Shown here in pieces: positions 1 to 7,967 of a stretch of 20,783 nt of DNA. The DNA is taken from contig PJRA01000142.1 of NCBI GenBank assembly GCA_016987375.1, forward strand, positions 34,874 to 55,656. Direction: 5' to 3'. The position numbers and the translations under genes were made by a program. Position 1 is the stretch's first letter; each line of letters starts with the position of its first letter. This stretch comes from Brachionus koreanus (taxonomy: Eukaryota; Rotifera; Eurotatoria; Ploima; Brachionidae). The notes beneath the pieces were generated by a model. It was not told where the DNA came from. It saw nothing but the letters and a program-made list of their open reading frames with translations, and did not search any database.

Positions 1-35
1 TTTTTTTTAATTTATTCAATGCGTTAAACATGCAG

Positions 36-195
36 GCTGAAAAGAGGGTTCTTACCGCTCGGATAAGCCTGTGGAGGTAAATCTCCAAAACTATATTTTA
101 TATATATTTATTTTAATTAATAATTTCATTTCAATTCTAGAGCAAACTTCACCATCGGTTCACTTGCATCATTTCTATCTAGGACTGTCTATTAA
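36..195 (+). CDS. Possible 3' end of an unidentified gene (two exons)
   Basis: Two short exons can be read. The first is 36-76, preceded by a CAG acceptor and followed by a GTAAAT donor; the second is 141-195, preceded by TTCAATTCTAG and ending in TAA (193-195). The 64-nt intron (77-140) matches the size of those in the recognised genes of this window. Only one frame of the first exon is open, and its GC content is well above the surrounding DNA. Joined, they encode about 31 residues starting AEKRVLTARISLW and ending LSRTVY. I do not recognise the protein. The upstream part of the gene would lie outside the window. A chance open stretch is possible. Confidence 0.35.
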
Positions 196-484
196 AATAA
201 CAGATTAATATCCTTTAATAAGATTAACTAGTAGAATTTTAAAAAATTAAAATTATAGAGCTAGATTAATAGCAATATTTATTTCATCTAGATATTTTGA
301 TATACTTTGTCCTCATTGCATTATCTATATGAAGCACTCATTATTTACCTAATATTAGTCTTTTAATAGACCTAATCAAAAATCAAAGCTAATTTATTAG
401 GCATGTATTTCGGCAGTAACAAAAATATTTTTTTCGTCACAAAAAAAAATTATTTAAAAGTAAAAAATTTATAAAAAAACTATT
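196..484. other. AT-rich intergenic sequence
   Basis: I see no gene, RNA or clear repeat here. The sequence is AT-rich with short homopolymer runs. If the preceding exons are real, this holds the 3' UTR of that gene. Confidence 0.5.
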
Positions 485-689
485 ATGGAAAAAGACACTC
501 ATTTGAACATAGAGACAATCGGAAAAAGGGATAGAAGAAAGAAAGCAGATAACGCTTTAAATAGAAATTCAGCTGGTCCTTCGAATCCGATCAACAAACA
601 CATCCACGTCGAGTATTACAGTAGAAACTGTTGCAGTTAGTGATTCTAAAAAACGAGGTGGTTCACCAAAATCAAAAAATGCAAACTAA
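485..689 (+). pseudogene. Frameshifted coding-like remnant, hydrophilic Lys/Ser-rich
   Basis: An ATG at 485 opens a frame that reads MEKDTHLNIETIGKRDRRKK and continues to a TAG at 638-640. From about 591 a second frame remains open to TAA at 687-689 and reads Ser/Thr-rich then Lys-rich sequence ending KKRGGSPKSKNAN. Composition changes smoothly across the junction, so a single-base shift in an originally continuous hydrophilic frame is the simplest reading. The KKRGGSPKSK stretch vaguely recalls the region before a DNA-binding domain in some transposases, but I cannot assign a family. It could also be non-coding. Confidence 0.25.
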
Positions 690-1673
690 GTTTTAACTGC
701 TATTAAAAAAAATTAATTAATGATTGCTAAATTTTTGCACTTGATTGTTAATTTTTTACATTCAATAGCTAAATTTTTTTATTTTTTCAGAAGAAATAAC
801 GTCCTTTGAAATTAAGATATTTTTTTTTACCAAATAGTTTATTTCTTTTATAAAGAAAATTTAAAATTTTTTTGTAATTAAAATTTAAGACTAAATTTAA
901 GATAATTTTATTTAGCAACAAGCATATTTATAAAAATTATGCAGTAAAATTTTTTCTATCATACTTTTTTTCAATCAAAAATAGATGGTCAATGGTAAGA
1001 AAATACTAAATTTAAAAAAATTTATAAATAAAAAAATTTAATGTTCAGCTTATTCATTTGATGGGCTTCTAGTCCTCTTTGTTTTGGTAATATGCTCATG
1101 TTCTTATTTCAGAAGAATACCAAAGATAAGACAACTTTTTCTTAGTGAAAAGAAAGGGTTCGCTGGAATATTTTACAAGGGTATGCAATTTTAATTGGTG
1201 TTGGGAGCTATTTATGGCGGCCACTTAATCGCCTGAAGTTGGTCCATTTGATTTAAGAATAAAATTTTTGATGGTAACATAAAACTTAAGGCTAAAAGTT
1301 GAAGTAAGTAGTATCAAAAAGTAATTTTTTTGCCAAGTTATCAAAACGACCAACACCAACTTTTCATGTCCTGTGAAAACCTCATACGCTTCCCAACACT
1401 ATTTTAATATATTTGAAATAAAAATTTTATTTATACTCTTTAATATTAGCATCTGTTATTGGAACAAGACTTCATTATTTGGTCAGTATAACTTGTATTA
1501 GCATGGCATTATGGATTGTCATTTTTAGATAGATTGATTTTTATTTTTCATATAAACAATAAATTTTTTCTATGTTTGCCTATTAAATGACTTTGAATTC
1601 ATTTTTTCTCGACTTTACATTCGAGAATTAAAGAAATTTTAAAATTCTCAGCTCTAAATTCTATCTTTAAAAG
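690..1673. other. Intergenic sequence, no confident gene
   Basis: The stretch is mostly AT-rich. About 1085-1405 is less AT-rich and has short open stretches in all frames, for example one reading GYAILIGVGSYLWRPLNRLK at about 1177-1236, but no exon chain holds together there. An imperfect inverted similarity pairs GTGTTGGGA near 1196 with TCCCAACAC near 1390. The final 100 bases are the upstream region of the RPP38-like gene. Confidence 0.45.
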
Positions 1674-2447
1674 ATGAACCGTAAGTCAATAGTAAACGAA
1701 AATCTTGCATGGCCAGAAATAAATGAGCAAAATTCACAATTTATTATAAAATTTTTAGAAGATTTTTTTGCCAAAGAATCAAGTTTAAAGCGAAAAAAAA
1801 CTCTACCCAAAAAAATTCGCAAAATCACAAATAAAACAAAGCCTGAAAGAGCAACTGATTTTGGATTGTTCATTAAAAGTAAAATAAAAATTGGAATCAA
1901 TTCGATAAGCAAATCAATAGAGAAGAATCCTTCTAATTTGGCATTGGTCTTAGTTTGCAGAAGCTGCAAGCCACTTACTGTTCTAACCAGACATATACAA
2001 GTTATGTGTTCAATGAGAAAAATTCCGGCTGGATGTGTGCACAATTTAAACAGTCTAGCCAAAATTTTTAACATTAAAACTGTCAGCGCTCTGGCCATCC
2101 TCAAAATCAATGATTTAGATGAATCAAATGAATACGAAAAATTGTTCAATTTTTTTATAAATGATATTCAAAAAAATATAATTCCTTTAATGAATCCTTT
2201 AAAAAATCCTTTTACATCAGTTAATTTAATTGATTCAAACTTTTCAATCGATGATGTAAATGATGGTTTAGTCAATGTTGATCTAAACAAAAATAGAAAA
2301 ATTCAGCTCATCAAAGAAAACGAAACTTTTGGATCTGATTTTATTTCAATAAATAAATCGAACACTAGTTCTTTTATTGATTTTGATAGTGAAAATTTTA
2401 TATTACTCGAAGATGGAGATAGTGACTTTGAAAAAATGGAAGAATAA
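1674..2447 (+). CDS. RPP38: Ribonuclease P/MRP protein subunit p38-like (L7Ae fold)
   Basis: A single-exon gene of 257 residues. Human RPP38 is slightly longer, about 280 residues. Rpp38 is a nuclear/nucleolar protein of the L7Ae/eL30 family that binds kink-turn RNA in RNase P and RNase MRP, the enzymes that mature tRNA 5' ends and pre-rRNA. The diagnostic part is the L7Ae core at about residues 85-146. It contains LALVLVCRSCKP, then TRHIQVMCSMRKIPAGCVHN, then VSALAILK, a pattern that aligns with the human core (LLVLVCKSVKP ... LIQLS.SRSVPAC ... ALAF). The N-terminus is basic (KRKKTLPKKIRK at 39-50), as expected for an RNA-binding nuclear protein, and the C-terminus is acidic. The start is the first ATG of the open frame. 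AATAAA overlaps the stop codon (2443-2448). The antisense open frame over its first half is a shadow. Confidence 0.75.
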   Translation: MNRKSIVNENLAWPEINEQNSQFIIKFLEDFFAKESSLKRKKTLPKKIRKITNKTKPERATDFGLFIKSKIKIGINSISKSIEKNPSNLALVLVCRSCKPLTVLTRHIQVMCSMRKIPAGCVHNLNSLAKIFNIKTVSALAILKINDLDESNEYEKLFNFFINDIQKNIIPLMNPLKNPFTSVNLIDSNFSIDDVNDGLVNVDLNKNRKIQLIKENETFGSDFISINKSNTSSFIDFDSENFILLEDGDSDFEKMEE

Positions 2448-2932
2448 ACATTAAATAAATTTTGATTCTTTTATTCTAAGATTTTTATAAGTTTTAAATT
2501 ATCAAAAATTTTCTTCATTTTTAATTGAAAATGTTTCAAACAAGAAAAAATTAAACCAAGTACAAAAGTTAAACTACTTTTTTCACAATTTTAAAGTGGA
2601 TTTTTAATTGAATTGAAAAAGTTTCCTTCACTTCACTCGATACTTAGTTCTAAATAATAAAAATTTTCTATGTTCCTTTAGAGCAATTTTAAATTATTCG
2701 CATATTAGAAAAAATATTGCTTAGAAATTAAATTTGCACAATTTTATTAGTTTTCAATGTGTATACTCGCCAAAATACGTACAGTGAATTTTGAGCTTAG
2801 AAAACATGCTTTGATTTTAGATTTTTTCTTGATATCTTTTTGTTCTTGAACCTGAGTTTTTTCGATGTAAATAGTCTAATTTATTAAATTAATATTTAGA
2901 ATTCATTAAGTTAAATCTTGAAAAGACTAAGA
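2448..2932. other. Intergenic region between RPP38 and RPS29
   Basis: AT-rich DNA holding the RPP38 3' UTR and the RPS29 promoter. No further gene is seen. A TTTAG at 2895-2899 could be a 5' UTR splice acceptor for RPS29, but this cannot be decided from sequence alone. Confidence 0.45.
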
Positions 2933-3218
2933 ATGGGTTTCGCCAATATCCACAAAACACATCCAAGAAATTATGGTCCAGGATCGAGACAATGGTGAAT
3001 ATATTTGATAGATTATTCTGAGTCTTTATTCTAATATAAATCTAAATAAAATAGCCGTGTATGTGCCAGTACTCATGGTGTCATCAGAAAATATGGCATG
3101 ATGATCTGCCGTAGATGCTTCAAACAATACGCCAACGACATTGGCTTCTATAAGGTATTTTTATCAAATATTTTATTCAAACATTATATTCATTAAATCT
3201 TGTTTTCAGAAAGATTAG
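2933..3218 (+). CDS. RPS29: 40S ribosomal protein uS14 (S29)
   Basis: Three exons, 2933-2994, 3055-3154 and 3210-3218, separated by introns of 60 and 55 nt with GT-AG ends. They join in phase to give 56 residues, exactly the family length. uS14 sits in the head of the small ribosomal subunit and binds one zinc ion. The zinc ligands are present as CRVC and CRRC, in the typical contexts GSRQCRVC and [20 protein letters not shown]. The first cysteine codon is split by intron 1 (TG then C). The last exon carries only Lys, Asp and the stop codon. AATAAA occurs at 3222-3227 and again at 3340-3345; the second is the likelier polyadenylation signal. Confidence 0.95.
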
Positions 3219-3729
3219 AAAAATAAAATGTGGCTGTATGGAGTTACAATGGATACAATTCAAGACTTATTCATTCAAAAATATTCGATCCTTGGATAAA
3301 ATGTTTTGAATTTTATCTATTTGTATACATTGTAATTTAAATAAAAATATCATGCAACCACAAGTTCTGTTTTTTAATTTTAAAATAATCAACATATTTT
3401 ATAAATTTTATTAAAAGTTAAATTTTAAAAAGTTTCCTCTAGAATAAAATAAAAAAAACTGTTCCAAATTCAACTAAAACAATATGATTAAAAAAGCAAA
3501 AAATTACATAAAATATCTTAAATAATTTAATATATCTGTTCATTAAATATCAATAATTAGATACTATATAAAATTTTATTTAAATTAAAGATTTAGATTA
3601 ATCTAGCTTTTTGAATAATATAAATGACACAATTAATTACATACGCCGTTGTTTAAACTGCTATGTCTATGAATTACTTTATATATACACTTATTTAAAA
3701 GTGAACAAGATGATAAAATGAATAAGAAG
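3219..3729. other. RPS29 3' flank and AT-rich intergenic DNA
   Basis: The 3' UTR of RPS29 runs to about 3360. The remainder is AT-rich with no open frame, repeat or RNA gene that I can support. Confidence 0.5.
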
Positions 3730-3895
3730 AAAAAAAAACGATAGTAACTGTTTTGCCTGGGATGATAGTTACGCTTTGATTCTTAGTTTTCTAAGCTATA
3801 TATAGTTTGTTTAAACATAACCAAATATGGAAAGCCGTGGTGCGAGGTTTTCGTTCAGACTGGCAAGGCACACTGCGTAAAATTGCTTATGATAA
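3730..3895. other. Hairpin-rich, GC-richer pocket: possible ncRNA or micropeptide gene
   Basis: This block stands out in AT-rich DNA. It contains a 6-bp stem GTAACT/AGTTAC (3744-3749 with 3767-3772), a perfect CTTAG-TTTT-CTAAG hairpin (3782-3795), the palindromes CTATATATAG (3796-3805, also TATA-box-like) and GTTTAAAC (3809-3816), and a 7-bp stem GAAAGCC/GGTTTTC with one G-T pair (3830-3836 with 3846-3852). An 18-codon frame including the stop (3827-3880, starting MESRGARFSF) lies downstream of the TATA-like palindrome. I compared it mentally with U1-U6, U3, U12, MRP and tRNA and found no match. Strand and nature are unknown. Confidence 0.3.
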
Positions 3896-4344
3896 TTAGG
3901 AGTTGATCAGAGAAAATTGATAATGAATATTTTGGCGCTTAAAAATTAAATTTTAACGTTCAAGATGTTTCAATTTACTGTTTCAAATTTACTCAAATAA
4001 TTTATTTATTATTGACTTCTACTAAAATATCATTTAATTCCTGTGAGAAAAAAAACGTATCATAAAGTTAAAAATTTATTTATTTTAAATAAGAAATTAA
4101 TTTGAAATTCAAATTTTTAATTAAAATAAAATTTTCAATAAATTCTATTTTTTAATTAAGAAATTTTTAACTCAGCTCCTACCATAATAAATAAATCAAA
4201 AATAAAATGTTATGAAAATGTAATTATTTAAGTCAAATAAGTCAAATAAATTTATTAGTTTTTTAAAATTAAATAAATTGTTGGAGTCTTAAAAATAAAA
4301 CGATATTATTAATTTATTTATTTAAAATTATAGAGCTTTTATTT
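3896..4344. other. AT-rich intergenic sequence
   Basis: Almost entirely A and T, with short inverted runs of TTAATT/AATTAA type. No gene or defined repeat is seen before the reverse-transcriptase relic. Confidence 0.5.
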
Positions 4345-4623
4345 GGCAAAATAGTTTTTTCTTTTACCCGCAGTTGTAAACGTAGTGTGACATGTTTGTA
4401 TTTGTTGATGGTAAAGCCCCATTTGTTGCAGAATTGTTTTATCTTGTCAATAGCACTTTGTAAATAATATTCAATTTCTTTTATTGACACGTAGGTTATT
4501 TAGATGCATGTCGTCAGCATAAAGTGCCGTTTTTATATTTTCGTGTAATTCTCTTATTATATCACTGAAAGATAGAATAAAAATTGTTGAAGTTATACAA
4601 CTATCTAGGGGTATTTCAACAAA
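4345..4623 (-). mobile_element. Decayed LINE reverse-transcriptase fragment (palm domain)
   Basis: Reading the minus strand, two frames joined by one frameshift give a non-LTR retrotransposon RT palm. The first reads IPLDSC...FILSFSDIIRELH, which corresponds to the RT segment usually written GIPQGS..SP.LF..Y.NDI. It continues to TALYADDMHL, whose YADD catalytic box is at 4510-4521. After a frame change the other reads IKEIEYYLQSAIDKIKQFC and then NKWGFTINKYK, the usual segment after the catalytic box (AL..I..WC.KW.F.IN..K). The GIPQGS box is already corrupted, and I see neither an endonuclease nor the element's ends. It is an old fragment in the space between RPS29 and BBS5. It appears to be a different family from the LINE piece at 7174-7967. 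Confidence 0.75.
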
Positions 4624-4705
4624 CGATATTGATATCAATAATTTTTATCTTTATTGCAAAAATCAATAAAAAAATTTAATTAAGCTGTGGTCGTTTTATT
4701 TGTCT

Positions 4706-4719
4706 GATGCTATGGTTAC
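4706..4719. promoter_or_regulatory. X-box-like RFX site upstream of BBS5
   Basis: On the minus strand the 14-mer is GTAACCATAGCATC. It is close to the X-box consensus bound by RFX/DAF-19 factors (RYYNYYATRRNRAC; vertebrate-like form GTTNCCATGGNAAC), with intact CCAT core and half-sites; two of the 14 positions deviate. It lies 83 bp upstream of the BBS5 ATG. Ciliary genes, BBS5 included, are classic RFX targets in animals, so position and identity fit. Confidence 0.5.
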
Positions 4720-4802
4720 TAAATAATTTTTTTTTAATGTTGAATTTTTTACCAGATATTTAAAAAAGCATAGAAAATCGCTAATGATAAATTGAATTAA
4801 AA

Positions 4803-6997
4803 ATGAGTGAATCTATGAATGTTTGGCAAGATAGAGAAATTAAATTTGATTGCAGTCTCAGGTAATACAAAAAAAAATTTTCGAAGTTATTTTGTAAAAA
4901 TGTGAAATAAAAAAAAGTGAATTCAATTGTCGATCAGGCGAGTTTATAATAGACTCATTAGATTCAGTTGAAGATACTAAAGGTAATAGCGGTGAAAGTG
5001 GAAGAATAATTATTACAAATTTGCGCTTTATCTGGCATGCAGATGAAAATCAAAAAACCAATTTGTGTAACTTTAATGATATGACTTTAATTTTTAGAAA
5101 GAAATAAACTTTATTTTAAAAGCAATTGGACTTAATTGTATTTTAAGCATTACAACTAAACCCTCTAAGACAAAATTAAGGGGTGTTTCTGAATCTCTTT
5201 TTATTTTGACCAAGCACAATGGAGTCAAATTTGAATTTATTTTTACATACATGGTTCCTGGTTCGCCAAGAATGTTTCAATCAATTCTTTCTGTTCACAA
5301 GTATCTTAGATATATTTAAAATCAATACAAATATCATTAATGTGATTTAAGAGCTTATGAATCGTCTAAATTATATCGAGAAGTAAAACTGCGAGGTGCT
5401 CTTTTGAACAAAGGCCAACTTAAACATTTGCCTAAAGAACAATTATACAACAAAATAAATGGAGTTTGGAATTTATCGAGTGATCAAGGAAATCTCGGAA
5501 CCTTTTATATAACCAATATAAGAGTTATTTGGCATGCAAATATGAATGAAAATTTCAATGTCAGTGTTCCTTATCTTCAAATGGTAGCTCATAATTTTTG
5601 ATTTTATATAAAAGTTAATCTTTTTTTCTTAAGAAAGGAATTAAAATTCGAGATTCAAAATTTGGTACAGCTTTAGTTATAGAAACATTGCCAAACGTAA
5701 ATTTTTTCCAATTATTTTTATGATAAAAATAATTCTTACAGAGTGATTTTACAGAGTGGAAACTATGTACTTGGCTTCAAAATAGACCCAGAAGAAAAGC
5801 TCAAAGATGTATATAAAGAAATTAGCAGTCTTTACAAAATATTCAGCTCTTCACCAATATTTGGTGTTGACTTTGAACTAGAAGACAAGGTAAATATTTT
5901 AAAAATTTTTTTTAGAAAATTTGGGCATTGTGAATTTTGAAAATAACAAAAATATAAAATTAAGATCATTTTTTCCAAATTGTCTAAAAATTCAAGTTCT
6001 AAATGTGTCACTTGTACAAACTAAATTTGGATGATATAATAGTTAAATCAGCTGATACATTTAATATACGTGTTTTAAGAAAAAAAATTTATTTTAATTT
6101 TATATTTTTGTTTATCTTTTGTTTCAAAATTAAAATTTCTGACAATTTGAAAATAAAAAAAAAGTAAATTTTCAGAGTAGAATGTTATTTAAAAAAAGAG
6201 CATATCTAATTCATATCAGATTATGTATTTCGATAATAATAAAAATAAGACAAAAAACAAAATTTTTGATTCCTAAACAAAAATTGTAAAATTTTTTTTT
6301 ATCATAATAAAGACTTTTGAGAAAAGTATAAATGTTTATGAGAATATAATTTTTACTAGTATAAGAATGAAATAAATATACTTAATTTACTTTGACTACT
6401 TATTTGATTTAAATAAATTGTCTTAAGATAATTTTTTTGTAGTTGACCGGGGATACTTCTTCTTATGTATATTAGAAAAGTTAAAAAAGTAAAAAAGCTA
6501 TACTTTTTATACTTTTTGTTTTTGTTGGAATCCAAAAATTATTTGTATCTATTAATTTTATTTTTTTTCTTTTCAAAAATTAGACAGTTTATGAAAGTTG
6601 AAAAAAAATGCAAAAATTTATATTTTATGCTCTAAGTTTTTTAATTTGACCACCCCTAATCAAATCTTACTAAGTACTAGGTAAAATTTTAAAATAAAAT
6701 GTAAACTAAATAAACTTAATTTTAAATGATCTTAATTTATAGTAAAAGAGTAAATTTTAAATTTAGACTCAGTCAATTGAAGAGGCGCGTGTTAGTTCAA
6801 TGTCAGAAAAATCAGATGATGTTGAATTAGAGCAAAGTGAAGAGCATGCAGACGCATTTGCTGCTTATTATGCTTATGATCAAAATGAAAAATCAATTGT
6901 ACAAGAGCCTGTGTATAATCAAGAGCTTGGTTTAGCAATTGAAAAGTTAAAAGAAGGATATGAGCTAAAAAATTTATGGGATATTCTAAGTGGTTAA
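4803..6997 (+). CDS. BBS5: Bardet-Biedl syndrome 5 protein, BBSome subunit
   Basis: Seven exons: 4803-4861, 4918-5066, 5123-5300, 5352-5583, 5634-5696, 5755-5889 and 6767-6997. They join in phase to 348 residues; human BBS5 has 341. The first five introns are 50-58 nt and the sixth is 877 nt. BBS5 is a core subunit of the BBSome, the coat that moves membrane proteins in cilia, and its two DM16/PH-like repeats are reported to bind phosphoinositides. Repeat 1 shows [20 protein letters not shown] and [10 protein letters not shown]; repeat 2 shows [20 protein letters not shown] and [13 protein letters not shown]. Conserved later segments are [24 protein letters not shown] and [20 protein letters not shown]. 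Exon 2 was placed after AAAAAAG at 4911-4917 because only that keeps the family spacing. AATAAA is at 7130-7135. The end of the last exon is duplicated at 7968. Confidence 0.93.
5890..6766 (+). other. Oversized BBS5 intron 6
   Basis: This intron is 877 nt, whereas every other intron in the window is 45-65 nt. It starts GTAAAT and ends AAATTTAG. The interior is AT-rich with poly-A/T runs and a small GC pocket near 6443-6460 (GTTGACCGGGGATAC). I found no open frame, terminal inverted repeat or target-site duplication. An inserted element that has since decayed is a reasonable inference but is not shown. Confidence 0.6.
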
Positions 6998-7173
6998 ATG
7001 AGTAGAATAATGTCGAGAAATTTTTTATTTATAAAAATTTGATTTTTAATGATTATTTGAGAAAAAAAAAATTAATCATTATCTAATTTTGTACAATTAC
7101 GACTATTAAAATTTCACTTTTATGTTACAAATAAAAAAAAAATTCTTCTATATTTTTTAATTGCTTAGTATTC
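6798..7173. repeat. 376-bp direct repeat, copy 1 (BBS5 last exon + 3' UTR + MCM4 tail)
   Basis: It matches 7968-8343 without gaps at an offset of 1170. There are two differences: C/T at 6853/8023, silent in BBS5, and A/G at 7055/8225. It includes the last 65 codons of BBS5, its 3' UTR with AATAAA, and antisense to the last codons and stop of MCM4 (about 7157-7173). This copy is joined to the rest of BBS5 and has the splice acceptor, so it is the functional exon. Confidence 0.97.
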
Positions 7174-7967
7174 AATTAATTATTCAAGGTTAATCAACAG
7201 GCTAGTGCCCATGTCTCATAAGACTGATTAACACTTCATTTATTTAATTGATTATTAAAAATACATATATATGTATATATTAAAATTATATAAAAAAAAT
7301 AAAAATTATAAAATTGAAAATTGATATTGATTAGTTATTTGAAAAAATTTAACAATAGGTTATTTAAGTTAAATAATTCAAATTTTGATACAAAATCTGT
7401 ATAAATTAAATTTATGTTATTAAATATTGAAAGCTTAAACGTTGAAAACTTCAATATTGATCTCTTGATCACAAAGCAGTTTATCAATCTTGAGTAAAAA
7501 TATTCAAAAATTTTCTCTCCACTTTTTGATTTTGCCATTGGTTCAATTAAGTTATTGCTGTTCCTTAAAATATAATTTATATTTCTTGAGTCATTTTTCT
7601 TTAATTTCTCTTTTAAATTAATAGGTGAATTGTTATAAAAAAGACATTTATAAGAGAAAGTTAGCATCCTTTCACAAATTCTATGCTGAAATGAATAAAG
7701 ACCATACAATTCTAAACGGTTATTTATTTCATTAAAGGTGTTTGCTACTAGCTTTATATTTAAAAGTTTTGTGATAGAAATATAATAACTTTTAGCTAAT
7801 TTATAAATTGCTTCTTTTGAAAAATAGCATAAAAGCGTAGAGCAGTAATCAAAATACGGTAGGATAAAGGTCTTAAAAAACTGGACCTTTACTGAAGTAG
7901 CAAGATAGAATATTCTTTTGATAGAAAATAATTTCCTATTAATCTGCAGTTGTCAGAAAAAAATTTC
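7174..7967 (-). mobile_element. 5'-truncated LINE (non-LTR retrotransposon) fragment
   Basis: The minus strand carries the C-terminal end of a LINE reverse transcriptase. Without an ATG, the frame runs from about 7952 to a stop at 7335. It reads INRKLFSIKRIFYLATSVKV, then FFKTFILPYFDYCSTLL, the conserved C-terminal YFDYC box. Further on come NNRLELYGLYSFQHRICERM and NNSPINLKEKLKKND, a pattern I associate with LINE proteins of rotifers and other small protostomes. The catalytic palm and endonuclease are missing, as expected for 5' truncation. A 3' UTR of about 160 nt follows, containing GGGCACTAGCC (7201-7211 on the minus strand) near the 3' end. The fragment is exactly enclosed by the two 376-bp repeats. 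Confidence 0.85.

Noticed and set aside
1190..1405. Possible foldback transposon from the GTGTTGGGA / TCCCAACAC pair
   Set aside because: Only nine bases match perfectly, flanks diverge quickly, and no target duplication or second copy is visible.
1667..2149. 160-residue open frame on the minus strand over RPP38
   Set aside because: It is antisense to the L7Ae-like core of the plus-strand gene, has no recognisable motif and has hydrophobic, low-complexity composition typical of a shadow frame.
3744..3895. Spliceosomal snRNA, U3, RNase MRP or tRNA-derived SINE
   Set aside because: Compared from memory with the conserved boxes of these RNAs; no matching Sm site, box C/D pair, or A/B promoter boxes.
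5404..5940. Two separate 65-residue open frames as independent small genes
   Set aside because: They are BBS5 exons 4 and 6. They join to neighbouring exons in phase and match BBS5 residue spacing.
5890..6766. Terminal inverted repeats or an ORF marking a transposon in BBS5 intron 6
   Set aside because: Looked for on both strands. Only AT-rich runs were found, so no element is called.
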